The notes: generated by a model from the sequence alone, not told the origin. A stretch of 64,000 nt of DNA from Pisolithus tinctorius (GCA_024663395.1 JANFAH010000018.1:1240001-1304000), one strand, 5' to 3'; numbered from the stretch's first letter, positions 35,789 through 48,938 are shown. A program made the numbers and translations.

Positions 35789-36134
35789 TGTAGGCTCTTT
35801 CTTGGCTGTAGAACCCTGACCCGAACAAATGCCAGCCATTGAACAGAAAGAAAGGAATTGGAAGAGGCCAGGGTGATGATCAGGAGGCTAAATGCTGCAT
35901 TGGTAGCGTCAGATGCTGTGGTAGAACTGAATAAAGAGCAGCAGGGTGATCATGCACTAGTATGTGATATTTCAAAGATTTTCCAGACCATCAGCACCAT
36001 CGCACCTGGCCCCTCTACATGGATTATGACATGGAAAACACATGTAGGCATAATAGGCAGAATGCATCATGGACAAAAGCAGCAAACTGGATCCACATGA
36101 TTTAGATGGCCTTAATTACATCAGTAAATGTGGG
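35789..36134. other. Spacer between BAH-PHD gene and satellite
   Basis: Contains a helical-looking open stretch on the plus strand (EEARVMIRRLNAALVASDAVVEL, 35860-35935, shown in part) that may be a leftover 3' exon of the preceding gene, but I could not join it in frame. Confidence 0.35.
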
Positions 36135-37960
36135 TGAGACATGCTGAACAACAAGGAACATGGTCTAGCAAAATATAGAAAGGGGGGAGGGGTCAGGTGG
36201 TCATACTCAAATTTATCATATACCATCAGAGAAAGCATTTGTCAGGTTGCTACATCGTGGATAGCCTTGCTGACACTGGTAAATGTGGTTAAGACATGGC
36301 GGACAATGGCGAACATCGCCTAGCAAAATATAGACTGGGGGAGGTCAGGTGGTCATGCACAAACTTATCATATACCATTGACACAAGTGCTCATCAGGTT
36401 CCTACCACTGTGGATAGTCTTGAGAACATTGGTAAAGGGGTTTAAGAGATGGGGAACAGTGGAGAATGTGGTCTAGCAAAAAAAAGAGTGGGGGAAGTCA
36501 GGTGGACATACTCAAATTTATCATGTACCATCGGACCCAGTGTTCGTCTGGTTTCTACCACTGTAGATAGTCTTACCTACATTGGTAAAGGTGGTTAAGA
36601 CATGACGAACAATGGCGAACATCACCTAGCAAAATATAGAAAGGGGGGAGGGGTCAGGTGGTCATACTCAAATTTATCATATACCATCAGAGAAAGCATT
36701 TGTCAGGTTGCTACATCGTGGATAGCCTTGCTGACACTGGTAAATGTGGTTAAGACATGGCAGACAATGGAGAACATCGCCTAGCAAAATATAGACTGGG
36801 GGAGGTCAGGTGGTCATGCGCAAACTTATCATATACCGTCAGAGTCAGTGTTCGTCGGATTTCTACCACTTTGGATGGTCTTACTGACATTGATAAAGGT
36901 GGTCAAGACATGACGAACAATGACGAACATGGTCTAACAAAATATAAACAGGGGGGGGTCAGGTGGTCATGCACAAACTTATCATATACCATTGACACAA
37001 GCGTTCGTCAGGTTCCTACCACTGTAGATAGTCTTGGGAACATTGGTAAAGTGGTTTAAGAGATGGGGAACCGTGGAGAATGTGGTCTAGCAAAAAAAAA
37101 GACTGGGGGAAGTCGGGTGGACATGCTCAAATTTATCATGTACCATCAGACCCAGTGTTCGTCAGGTTTCTACCACTGTAGATAGTCTTACCTACATTGG
37201 TAAAGGTGGTTAAGACATGACGAACAATGGCGAACATCACCTAGCAAAATATAGAAAGGGGGGAGGGTTCAGGTGGTCATACTCAAATTTATCATGTACC
37301 ATCAGAGAAAGCATTTTTCAGGTTGCTACATCTTGGATAGCCTTTCTGACACTGGTAAATGTGGTTAAGACATGGCAGACAATGGAGAACATCGCTTAGC
37401 AAAATATAGACTGGGGGAGGTCAGGTGGTCATGTGCAAACTTATCATATACTGTCAGAGTCAGTGTTCGTCGGATTTCTACCACTGTGGATGGTCTTACT
37501 GACATCGGTAAAGGTGGTCAAGACATGACGAACAATGGCTACCATCGCCTAGCAAAATATAGACAGGGGGAGGTCAGGTCGACATACCGAAACTTATCAT
37601 ATACCACTAAATACTGTGTTCTCCAGGATTTCCCCATATTGAAATCACCCTGTAACATTGGTAAGTGAGGTTAAGATGTGCAGAACAACGAAGAACAAAT
37701 ATATGGAGAGGAGGAAGTCGGGTGGTCATACTGAAACTTATCATATACCACCAGAACCTGTGTTCGCCATGCTTCCACCACCTTAGGCAGTCTTACTAAC
37801 ATCGGTAAAGGTTGTGGTGACATGCCGAACAATGACGAACATGGTCTAGCGAAATGTAGACTGGGGGAAGTCGGGTGGCCATACTGAAAGGTGTTTTCAA
37901 GGCTTCTACCACCTTATTCTGTCTGAATGATGTCGTGGTAAACCCATGGTCCAGCAAAGT
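36135..37960. repeat. Satellite array, about 154-base monomer with four-unit higher-order repeat
   Basis: Monomers open with AAGACATGxCGAACAATGG at 36135, 36291, 36444, 36597, 36752, 36905, 37058, 37212, 37367, 37520, 37673 and about 37816. Spacing is 153-156 bases, close to a nucleosome core. Monomer types recur in order: a type with AGAAAGGGGGGAGG is at 36135, 36597 and 37212; a type with AAGAGATGGGGAAC is at 36444 and 37058. The 36597-37212 block of 615 bases is a four-unit period; the first block has lost one unit. Copies from 37673 rightwards are more diverged. Short open frames inside the monomers are not genes. Confidence 0.9.
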
Positions 37961-38316
37961 ATCTACAGCGGGAAGTCAGGTGGTCATGCTGAAACCGATC
38001 GGTGTTCCATAGCCTTCAACACTTTGGATAGTCTGCCCGACCACTTTACAGGGGGAATCGATGGTAATGGTGCTGAACAGGTATACTACTGTATTTGGCA
38101 CGAGGGCTGACCCGCCCACCTTGTGATCAGTTTTATAAACTGGTCCATTACAGTATCTATCAGGACATGGAGTCTTCGTGCCTTGGACATGGTCAGTCTC
38201 ACTGTATGTATATGGTGCATGACATGCACTATTTGCCTTACATTCCACTTACATAAGCGATCAATGATGGAGTTACATTTACAAGATAGATTATGTAATT
38301 GATCTTGACTACTACC

Positions 38317-39194
38317 ATGGCTACCCAGTACTACCCGTCTTCCCTCGGATTCATCCACAATCTCAAAGCCTTGTTGAAAAAAGATCGACATGTCAGGTTG
38401 GCTGAAGGAGGCTCCGAAGGGACCATCTGGCCATGCCAGGTCACCCATGCTGACGATAAAGTCGTCGTGGAGCTCCCCCATCACTACTATGAGCCTATTC
38501 AGGCTTTCACCTGGAGAGAAAAGGCGATCCGGCTGGTGCTTCGCTTCAAGAAGAAGGGGGAGGTGCAGGTGGAAGAGCCGCTGGTGGAGAATCTGACCAT
38601 GATCCTCGCATATATGAACAGGGTTTTCGTTCAAGTAGTTGTGGAGGCGAAGAAAGTCAAACGCACAGATCGCACACTCGATTGGCGCAGTCCGACATTT
38701 GACAACTACTTATTGATAGAATATTTCGTGCGGCGCCATGAACCAGCCCAGGTGAGGAATTATAGACGCAACAACGACCACAACATCAACCGCGCCAGCA
38801 TTGCAGAGGTTGGTAAGTGTTTCGATTTCCTTGTAACCTTTTGCTGCCATTCACATACTTATACCACAGACTGGGTTCGCCATGAGCACACCCTGGGCGA
38901 GATGTGGTATGGGAGCCGGACTCAGTTCGAAATGGATGAGAAGATGAAGACTGTGGATGTGGCAAGGAAACTGATCGACGTGATGGTGGACTTCTATGAT
39001 CCAGTGGAGGATGAGGACCCTGACTGTAAGCACAGGGATACTTTCCTTCCCCATCTACTGAATTCTAACTCGAAACAGTCGATACACGTACAAAGAACAT
39101 CTACAAGGCAGCGCTGCAGATAAAGGCAAGGGAAAGGCGCAGGGAGAGGGAGATGATAGCATTGGAGGAGGCATCGCAGTGGTGGGGTGCGTAG
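38317..39194 (+). CDS. Unrecognised spliced gene
   Basis: Starts MATQYYPSSLGFIHNLK in a good ACC-ATG context. Exon 1 reads GTIWPCQVTHADDKVVVELPHH and WREKAIRLVLRFKKKGEVQ to ASIAEVG near 38814; a GTAAGT intron ends near 38870. Exon 2 reads DWVRHEHTLGEMWYGSR to DPVEDEDPD near 39026. A second intron ends near 39078. Exon 3 reads DTRTKNIYKAALQIKARERRRER and stops at 39194. About 245 residues, basic at the end. I know no family for it. Its closeness to the satellite and the intact splicing suggest that it may belong to the accessory region, but it carries no palindrome. Confidence 0.6.
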
Positions 39195-39930
39195 CAAGGG
39201 CAAGGGACGTGATAAGGGCAAGAGACGAGCGGGAGGGACTGTGAATGAGCGCAGAGCCTCTCAGAGGCTGAAAGATAAACATAAGCATAAGTCCCCCATG
39301 CCATCGCCCTCTGGATCTGACCGCTCTTCGATGGATGTCTAAGGCATTAAAGATATCATTTGTACATATATACATATCAATGTACTTGGTAGATGTCTCC
39401 ATCGATTGTACATCAGACACAGAAGTGGGATCATAGGTGTCAAATAATAATGGCCTTTATAGGCTGTTCTGCACATGTACATGTAATTGCTGCTGCCAGA
39501 AGTGCTGGGATTTCTCCCTGAGATTTTCCTGGAACTGGTGGTCTCCATTCATTAGACTAGAGATTTACAAGTGTTTCCATTCCCATTCAGCGAAGCTACT
39601 TGACCAATGAAAAATCATGTCGAGTCCCATCACACTACAATGAATACACTAGATCAGATGCTGGCACAACCCAAAGCAACAGCAACATGCATTGTACGCT
39701 ATTTGAAGTTTGGCAGTCATGGGGCCTGTCATGCAATCGACAAGGAGGTGGGATGTATGGTGTTTCACATTCCACTGGCACGTGCAACGACTCCAGAAGC
39801 TACTATCACTATGCAGCTCTTGCCATTGAAATGGGCTGCACATGAGAGGAGAAGATGAGGTTAATCCACCACATGTCATTGATCAGTCTTCGGTTGACAG
39901 AAATATACGATACACGTGCTACCGATCAAA
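39195..39930. other. Intergenic, no supported gene
   Basis: Short frames only, for example one reading KATATCIVRYLKFGSHGAC near 39690 that I cannot place. This is the transition into the CG-free block. Confidence 0.4.
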
Positions 39931-42900
39931 CACTGGAAGCATTTCTCAGTTTCTTTGCTGAAAACATTTTAAAAAAAGATTGAAAAATGAGACTCTTTAA
40001 TTTGGGATGTTTTTGTGACAAATATTGTAAAAATATATTGGATTTGTATTGTCTATCATTCCTCACAAAATGCCACTGGAAAATTTTAAATATTTGCATA
40101 TAAAAAAATTATGGATGTTCAGCAGAATGATTTGAACACAATATGTGTGATACATTGTAAATAATTTTCCAATATATGTCACTTTTTTTAGAATTAACAA
40201 TCTGCTTTTTTGTGAGCAGGAAGTTAAAAAGTAGGCAGTATTTATTTAGTCTAAGTATTGTATTGCAATGATGAGTTGTGTGCTGAAGCTCATATGAAAA
40301 ACATTCTGCTTTTTTTATGCTCAAACATGTAATATACAGTGAAATATTTTTCAACAAAAAATCAAATCAGAAATAAAGTCTTTCCACATTAAATCATAGG
40401 TCAAAACATCAAAAATTATTTCTAGATGAAATATTGAGTATATTATTACACATTTTAAGAGCAATTGATACAGTATGGTATGCTGATGCAGATATGGCAT
40501 GCTGTTGTAGCCATGCCTTGACCCCAGCCAGACTCAGCCTTGCACTCACTCAGTCCAGCCTCACCCTTGCCAAATCCCTACCCCCAGTTGGTCTAGCACA
40601 GTTAGCACTGCTTTGAAGTGCTGCTATGAAGTGTCATTTTGGTTGAGCCTGACCCAGCCTTGTCCCCAGTCTGCCCTTGTCTCTGTCCCAGTCTCTGGTT
40701 ATCTTTGTCATGACTTACTAATACCATTCTTACCAATCAGTTACCAATCTCTGTGAGACTGCATTACCAGTCTTCATACTATAGTTACCCCTAGTATGTA
40801 AACCCATAGATACTTGGCCTGTATTCCCTCAGTCTGAAATCAAATAAGTCTCATCTGAAATCCTCTGCCTCAGCCTTGGACTTGGACTGTGACCCACACA
40901 GGGAACAGTGCTGTGTCATCAGTCACTAAGTCCAAACAGTACACCATCTGATCCCTGACCCCTTGACCTCATGCCTGTACCAGTCTCTGGTCCAGTCTTG
41001 AACCTGGTAACCTCAGACTTGACATATGCTGGGAACCACACCCTCACTCATACAGGACATCCTGTGGTCCTCAATCATGGGGAACATGAACTCTAAAGTC
41101 ACTGGTATGTTGATGACCCTCCTGCAGGAAAAAAAAAAGTTTGGCATTTATTGAAAGCCTCATGGTTGGAATTGACCTTGGTACAACAAGTTCATCATTT
41201 CCATCATAGAGGGCAAGCAGGCATGTGTGACTGAGAACTCCAAAGGTGCCTGGACAACCCCATCAGTAGTGGCCTTCACAAAACATGGGGAGCATCTCAT
41301 TGGCCTGCCTGCCAAGTGTCAAGCAGTGGTTAATCCATCAACACTGTCTTCACATTTAAGGGCTTGATTGGCTGCAAGTTCAAGGGTGTGGATGTCCAGG
41401 AGGACTTGAAGCACTGGTTAGTACATGCAACAACTGTCAAACAGGACAGCATCTTATATTGTCTACAGAACATTCAAAATTGCTGAGAAGTCAGATGCTT
41501 GACCAGCTGTTGAGGTTGACATTGGTAGCAAGAGCCAACAATTCATATGTCATGGCAAATGTTTTGATCAGTAAGACAACTCATGTTCTCTCCAGAGTGC
41601 TGAGGAACTGTCATCCATGGTACTTACAAAGATGCATGAGACTGCTGAGCAGTTCCTTGACAAGAAAGTCAAGTAAGTTTCATGCATATCATTTAGGAGT
41701 TCCCCAGTGTTGACAGCTATGATTAGCCATGCAGTCATCCATTACACAAACAATTAATAAAACAGGTGTACTATAATCAGAAAGAAACCAAGAAAAAAGC
41801 TCCTGAAAGGCTGGTTTCAGACAAATCATGATTGACACATGCCAATGTGACCTTGCATTGTCACATACCACTCATGATTTGTACCACATCAACATTGATC
41901 CCTGGAACACATGGTTGATTACATATCAGAAGGAACCAAGGTGAGTGACTTTCATACTGTAGTTGCCTACCACTGATGGTGTTGTCTATTGTGCTTTATT
42001 ATGTCCTCAGAATGGCTCAATAGCTAGTGATGTGCAACCACTGACATCCAATCCACTGATGGGGCATGTGGATTCCCTGAGGCTACTAGTATGTACATAT
42101 TCCTTTTTGTTGCACTATTCAAAGTTTCCATATTCATCTAAGAGCACCCAACTGACAGCTGTTGACCTCCATTGAGTAACATACAAGGGGGCAGCACACA
42201 AGCTGAACCCAATGCCTTCACTCCACTTCTGCCTCTCTGCTTTGTCAAACTTCCTCTGCACTTTGGTTCTAGCCCTCTGGGAGTGTCAGAGTTTGTCAGA
42301 GTGAGTGGTCCTGACTGTTAGGTTTTGACCTCAAGGCACTTAAATTGGTACAAAGCTGTATTTAAAGAAGAGCTGTAGGGGAGGCATGTGCACTTGGTAT
42401 AGGGAGGCTCAGACCATGGATGGGACAACCACTGGCAGGAGCAGCAGGATGAGGATGAGGGGGAGCCACAATTGTAATTACAAACACTGCAAAATTAGTT
42501 CCATTGCCACCCACAGGCCACTATATCCATGCACCCCCATTTCAAAATTGGCCACTTGTTATCATCTAAGTATCTGGCAACTCAGATGGTAGTATGATCA
42601 GCTTGGCTCAAAGTGGCAATGCACTTGAAAGCAATGGCAGTCACAAGATCTACAACTATACAGTAGTCCACTACTTAATACTACATTCTGTGTGCATTGA
42701 ATGACCTGTGTTCAAAGACTCCCTTGTGCCTCTCAAAGGGACTAATTCAATTGTTGTTCTTCATTGTGCATCTTAGTACACTGTAACTACATGCTCAATG
42801 CTATGGAATCAAAATGAAATATTGATCTCTTGAGCCTGATGAATCAATATATGTTGCCTCAACTCAATACAGGCATTCTTGGGGAACATGCTCTCTTTCA

Positions 42901-44460
42901 GTTATAATGCATGAAAATAAATTCAATACTACAATTACAATGGGGGTCAAGTACAGGCATCCATACACCAGGAAGCTTGAGCAAGGAGATCATGGGCAAG
43001 TAGGTTGAGAGGCAGGCAAAGCCTTAAAGCATTGGGAAGTCAGAGAATCATTATATTCACTGGTAGGTATTGTTCTTATTTAAATTTGTTACTATTTTTT
43101 CCAATTGAATATTCACTTACAGAGCCTCAGCAGGTGGACTGATGGATGGAGTTTGGTGCAGTGAAGGGCATGAGCAATGAATTTCTGTAACTTGATCTTC
43201 AAGCTGGACAAGGATGGGGCCATCCACAAAAAAGTCACAGGCTATATATTCCTGGATGCCATCAGGCCAGGTCAGTAAACTCTTTGTCTTCAATGATCAT
43301 ACTGGACCATTAACTCCAATTATGTGGGTTGGGGGGGGGAGAATGGATGCATTGGGGTTTTTGCATTTGTTATGTCATGGAACATACATACATAGCTGAA
43401 TGTGCATACATCATGGACAGTGGGATGTGTCACTGTCACTTGTACAGTAGACTTTTTCATAATGCATATGTGTTGCACCAGCCTTTCTGAGATGCAAGAT
43501 GAGATTCATTCAGCACCAAATGTGTAACAGTGTGACATGTGTGACATCTACAGTCTACCTATGGCCTCCAATAGTAGTCCAATGTAGTCTGCTTCACATT
43601 CTGCATTTCCTCCCAATACATCTCACCATGGAACTTATGAACATGTCTTATCAACTCCAAAGAGGTGTTTGCATGACTCTAACTGATGCAAGCTGCTTCA
43701 ATTTTTTCACACAACAGCACAATCTCTGCAGGTGATATTGAGGCTAATGTGGGCTGGACATCTTTGTCATCCAAATTGACTGATAATTTTACCACATTCA
43801 ACAGCCATCTGGTACCAGACTGTTGTAGTGTTGGCTGCATCATTTTTGAATTGATACATGTGCTCACCAATTTCAGTTTCTTCCTGTGGTGTAAGAATCT
43901 TGTCAATGGTCAGTGGTACACTGAAGATGTGCTTGTGCTCCTGTAGTGTTTTCATGGAGTCCTTAAGTTCTTCCTCAGTGGTTGTAAGTTGTGGTGATGG
44001 ATGAGATGCAGGAATTTTAATTATAAGTTCAGTGGCTCAGCCCCATTCAGTGGACTTCCCCTCTGCCAACAGAGCACCTCATACTGCATAATATCAATCC
44101 AGATCCTATGCATTAGTATTTATGCAAAAATGTGACATTACCCTGCATTCCACTGTGGAATCACCCAAAAGGTCATGCAAAATGAGATTTATGCATCAGT
44201 AGCAAATGCATTATGAGAAGGTGTGCTGTATATTGATATTGCCATCAGTTATGAGTTTATCTGGTGAGAGTATATGCTGGAGCATGTTATAAAATAATTA
44301 CCAAAAATTCAATGTTCTATCACATGGGTTTCATTGACACTGTTTGGACACTTGGCCAGGGGACAAGTCTGCAGCTCTACTTCATCATGTGTGCCACCCA
44401 TCCTCCACATTATCAAAGATGGCTCATACCTCCTTCTCTGACCATACATACAGCAACCCA
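39930..44460. other. CG-free block, old decayed DNA
   Basis: Reading the strand by eye, I find no CG dinucleotide in these roughly 4.5 kb, although CG is frequent before and after. TG and CA are abundant. This is the footprint of long cytosine methylation at CG and deamination. The left part (about 39,960-40,480) is also very rich in A and T. Apart from the Hsp70 relic I see no gene. Confidence 0.75.
41160..41730 (+). pseudogene. Hsp70-family pseudogene fragment
   Basis: Hsp70 landmarks are readable across several frames: [11 protein letters not shown] at 41164, [43 protein letters not shown], then after a one-base shift [11 protein letters not shown] and VQEDLKHW near 41410, and EELSSMVLTKMHETAEQFL at 41595-41660. 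Stops and shifts interrupt it, and the substrate-binding part is missing or unrecognisable. The GLPAK-QAVVNP segment favours the mitochondrial type, but the decay makes this uncertain. It lies wholly in the CG-free block. Confidence 0.8.
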
Positions 44461-44989
44461 TCGGGCAACAGTTATGTTATCCACAATCCTACATAGTCAA
44501 CCCCACTTTGCTGTGAGTTATTCTGCACCCTGCACTGCACCTTCCCTTGCTCAACCACCCCCCAATATGTCACATGATGTCACATGACATACCAGCCACA
44601 TCTTTTTGCAGTGTTGTTTGGTGTCTTCCAAGTCTGACATGCACATGTTTTGTACAATACAACCCTTGTTATCTTAGGCCCTGAGCCTACAGATGCCTGC
44701 TCCAAATGTCTGTCATCTCTGGCTAAGCTGCAACTTGTCTATTATTTTTGTATAATAAAAAGTTGTATGCACATATATTACTGGGTGCTGACTAAGCATG
44801 CAAAAATGCGTACAGGCAATGAGGCAAAAACACAGTAGTTGTAAGTCAGAAAGGAAAGCAACAGAAATAAAGGACATAAACTATACCCCGTTCGAAAGGT
44901 CTCGTTGATTAGTACCATAATCTGAAAAAGCGAGAAGTAGGACGGCGAAATGGGCGAACTATTGCGTACACACCGGTGAGGTATCACCT

Positions 44990-47250
44990 AGGGGAGGGAG
45001 AGGGGAGACCCTCGAGTGACAACAGCTGGGGGGATCAACACCAAGCTATGGCAGATGGTAGGGAACCTGCAGACGTATACCAGAAAAAGGAATCATGCCA
45101 TTTCGACCACCCAATCCAGAGCTATACCCAAAGTGGCTCACCACCCTCTGAATACAAAAACAGGCATATCTCGACAATGACTGCGCGGAACCGGATGAAA
45201 AAGGTATCCCAAGGAAGGGTTAAGCGAAGGGAACAAACTGCCCAAAAACCGAGAGGAGCGGCGGAGAAACGCGTGAGATATGATCTCAAGTCCTCAAAGG
45301 TGGGGAGAGGAGAGTCGCCTGAACAACAATGGCTGGGGGGATCAACACAAAACACTGGGAGATGGTAGGAAACACCTATAAGAGTGCAGAGAAAAGGGAA
45401 CCGCACTAACCTGACCATTCAGTCACGAGGTATGCACATAAGCATCGCACAGCACTCCTAACACGAAAACGGTCATATCTCTATAACAACCACACGGAAT
45501 TGGATGAATGAGGCGTCCCCAGCGAGGGCTGAGTGAGGGAAACAAACGACCCGAAAGGCGAGAGAAACGGCATAGCAACACGCGAGATACGACGACGAGA
45601 CCTCAAGGGTGGGCCTTCCCACAAATATGCAAATAACTCTGGAACTGCTTGGCCTGTCAGGAAGATCCTATGATCAACAGGAAGCTATCGCCATCCTGCA
45701 AAAAAGCGAGAGACGCAGCACGACTTACATCTATTATATTTATGGCACACATATGGAGTGCATCACTGGTATTTTTTTTACTGCCTCGTCTACACCTAAC
45801 GCTTCCCCCGACATTCCTAATTTGGAATACCGCCGGCATGTCACGTGATATATTGGGGGCGGTTGAGCTGGGACAGCTCTGCACGAAAGGCACACCATCG
45901 AGATCCTGGAGTCGTAGATCACGCAGTTCTGCGCCTTTCCTATCGCTTTTCGGAATGCTCGTTCCCCTCGCCGAGATCTCTCTGGGGAGACCTCTTTCGT
46001 CTAATTCCGTGCAGCCGTTGTTGAGATATCACCATTTTCGTGTTTGGAGGGCAGTGAAACATTTTCGTGTGTAGCTCAGGATCGGATGGTCCAATCATGG
46101 TGATTCCTTTTTCTCCGCGTTTATCTGCGAGTACCCTACCGCCTTCTTGAGGCTCGTGTTGATCACCCTAGCCGTTATCCTGAGGTTGTCACCCGCTTGT
46201 TCGCTTGCCCGGAGTTACCCCCATCATCTTGGGGCCGTATCTCGCTCGTTTCTCCGACGCGTCTCTCGCCTCTTTTCAGGATCATACTGCTCGATGACGA
46301 CTCCTTGGTGATGCCTGGATCATTCTGATTGGTGCATATGTTACAGAGATATTCGCATTTTTGTGGCAAGGCCCACCCTTGAGGTCCTCTTGTCGTACCT
46401 CACACATCTCCGCGCCCCTTCTCTCGCTTTCTGAGCCACAAATCCCTCTCACTGACCCATTTTTGGGGAGCCCTTGTTCATCCAATTCCGTGCACTCGTT
46501 GTCAAGATACTCCCATTTTTCTGTTTGCAGGGTTTCAAGATGGTTTGGCATATAACTCAGGATTGGGTGATCCAATCGGTGGGTTTTCTCTTTCTCCCTG
46601 ATTTCCCTGGAGTCCTCTACTGCATCCCAGAGTTTCGTGTCAGTCACCCCAGCCATTGCCGTTCGAGGGTCACCTCACTCCTTCCCCCAGGACGTTATCT
46701 CGCATGTCTCATGCGTTTCACGGTTGTTCCTCTCGCGTTCTTTGGATTGTGCACTACTCATCGAAGGCTTTCCGATGGTGGATTGTACATCGCACTTGCT
46801 ACCACCGTTGCAGAGATATGCCTGTCTCCGTGCCGGTTAGGGAACTCGTCTTCGATCGATGGTCCCCCCTTTCCCGTCAACAACATCATGTATGTGACAT
46901 CTCACCCATTCCTGGGCCCGACTTCTCACTTTTCGGGAGCTTGGTGCTCCTATTCTAGATCTTCTGAATGGTACTCTTTCCGTCGTCGTCGCTGCAGAAC
47001 TTGTGGTGATATTCTTTTTTTTTTGGTGATGAGGACACCTTTAGACGGTTTTGCAGATATCTCAGGACAAGGAGTGTGGATTTCCTCTGTTCGTTTTGCG
47101 CCGTGCTCGTTGCATTCCCCTCTGCCATCACCTGGCATTTCGTGGCATTCTGAGCGGCCGTTGTCTGTCGATGTGTCGTTGTCTCGCCTCCCCTCTCATG
47201 ACCATGGGTTCTTGTGTAGTCGAGCTGCCTTCGGGTTGACTGGGACAGTC
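44990..47250. repeat. Head-to-head arrays of diverged repeats of about 300 bases
   Basis: Two units in one orientation (about 45010-45620; both carry GGGGGGATCAACAC and a GAGATA region) face about four units in the opposite orientation (about 45870-47240). For example, the 45160-45290 segment, reverse-complemented, matches 45880-46030 (blocks such as GATATC/GATCTC, CCGTGCAGCCGTTGTTGAGATAT versus the complement of ATATCTCGACAATGACTGCGCGG). Units have diverged a lot. The longest open frame here (46474-47274) is accidental: it runs across repeat units and has no family likeness. Confidence 0.7.
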
Positions 47251-48488
47251 ACACAACGAATTTTGGAGAGTTAAGCAAAGTTTTAATGTAGTAGAAAATG
47301 TAAAGACTGTACTTGAAAATTAATTTGACAATTCTTCAAAGGCAAAACTTGAAGTTTTGTGAATGCCTCAATGTTTGCTGATACTTCAAGTTTATGCACA
47401 TGTATCGACAGCGTCAGAATGTCAATGTTAGCTTTAAGTTTGGTAGTGCTTCGAAGATGGGTGCGAACTTCCAATTTCATCTTCACATTACAACTTCAAC
47501 AAAATATCAAGCTCAAGAATGGACTATATTCGTGTGTTGACCAAGGTTCCAAATGTGCACAAACAATAAATACCTCGGGATGAGGACGAAATGTGGATTG
47601 AAATGTAAAGTATGATGTATGGTTTATATGAATTGCCTGCTGGTTGCCCATTCATCACCCACGGTCGAGCTTTCTCCAAATGCGTCCAGGAGCGCCCAGA
47701 GGGCTTTGGTATATTAAAAGCATTGGTGTACTGCAAAAGTTGCGCACCACTTTTTAAGTTGCGCATTACTTGTGTGCTGGAGAAGACTGATTACCGGCAT
47801 TGTAGGGTACCTGAGAATGGGAAGATGACGGGGTGTCCCTTTGGACAAAAGCATGTATAGAGGGTCGAACCGTGGGCAGAATAGAAAGTTGCAAAGAGCC
47901 GGTCGAGTACAGACCTCGTCTTGCTCACAACGTGTATTGTGAGTTTTATATCCACGCACGCGAACGTGAAGGAAAACAAAACCAGATGTTGCGTTCTGTA
48001 CAAAGATCTGACGTCAAGGAAAAAAAGTGACCAGGTAAGTGCGTGATGGATCGGGTACAACGGTGAAACGGTATGCCCAACTTCCCAATACTCGTCTGAC
48101 TCGAATGCGTGCCATCGCGACCTCGACTGGCCAGCAATGCGTTTGTTGTATCCGCGGATGCGAAGCATCGCCAACGCTCATTTTGTTTCCTGACGCCTTA
48201 TCGTATACCAGTAAACTGTTGTCAGTAGCGTATCCACCTCGAATATGTTCAGCGCTCCTGCATCCTCACGGTCTCCGTTTGTCCAGCACCTCATTCAATT
48301 AGTAGCTTCTGTTCCCGCGTCGTACGAAATTCACCTTGTGCCTCATTCACGAATTCCCCTCGCTGACAGTCGACTGTTGGTCTCGTGTGGCGCAACTGTC
48401 GATTCCCCCTCCACGCTCGGCGACTTCAACACGAACTCTCCTCTTCTACGCTCAGCGACTTCAATTCTACCCCTTCCCTGCCCCACCC
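47251..48488. other. Intergenic, no supported gene
   Basis: The left part is poor in CG and repeats CTTCAA-like words; the right part regains CG. A frame at 47612-47860 contains Cys residues but has no likeness I can name and no splice context. The right end must contain the promoter of the gene at 48489. Confidence 0.4.
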
Positions 48489-48938
48489 ATGTCCCCCAAC
48501 GCGTTCAAAACTCCCGACGGCGCTTCGACTCCCATTGACGTGCCCGAGACCGCTGAGGCAGTGACAGACGTGCTCAGGGATTTGTATAACTTGGTGGTAT
48601 GTCTGCCATTCCGCTTGCGTACTAGTCCGTCGATATTGACTTGCCCCTAGAACTTTTCTCCCAACGGCTCGCCCCCCGAATGGGCTGCTCCTGCTGCCGT
48701 CGCCATGCCCTCCACCATCGACCCTGCTTTACTCTCCCTCGACGCTCATCCCCCTCCTGATATCCCAGCCGACAACGTTCCCGTCACCGAGACCGTTGCG
48801 CCTAACCCGGGCGTCGACTTCCATTCCATTCTAACTTTCCGCAATAGCCTTCAGGCCGCCGTCTACGCGCTGGACCGTTTCCTTGCCGAACAGGCTGTGT
48901 CCAAGAAGGTGCTTGGAAAGCGGAAGAGGGAGGACTAG
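48489..48938 (+). CDS. Small conserved-looking protein of unknown function
   Basis: Two exons, 48489-48596 and 48651-48938, joined by a clean GTATGT..CTAG intron, give 131 residues. It starts MSPNAFKTPDGASTPIDVPETAEAV, has a helical stretch DVLRDLYNLV, a proline-rich middle (NGSPPEWAAP, DAHPPPDIPADN), a second helix FHSILTFRNSLQAAVYALDRFL and a basic tail KKVLGKRKRED that resembles a nuclear localisation signal. Codon use is strongly GC-rich as in host genes. I do not know the family. Confidence 0.6.

Noticed and set aside
36141..37668. Repeated short open frames such as MADNGEHRLAKYRLGEV in the satellite
   Set aside because: They repeat because the monomers repeat; monomer lengths of 153-156 are not all multiples of three, and no start, splice or family support exists.
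43679..43955. Minus-strand frame reading TIDKILTPQEETEIGEHMYQFKN in the CG-free block
   Set aside because: It looks protein-like over about 60 codons but I could not tie it to a family or to exons on either side, and it lies in decayed DNA.
46474..47274. A 266-codon open frame on the plus strand
   Set aside because: It runs across several diverged repeat units and has no protein-like composition or relatives I know.
44880..48000. Possible tRNA-like TTCGAA boxes
   Set aside because: The words at 44890 and 47868 have no matching A box and no cloverleaf that I can fold by eye.
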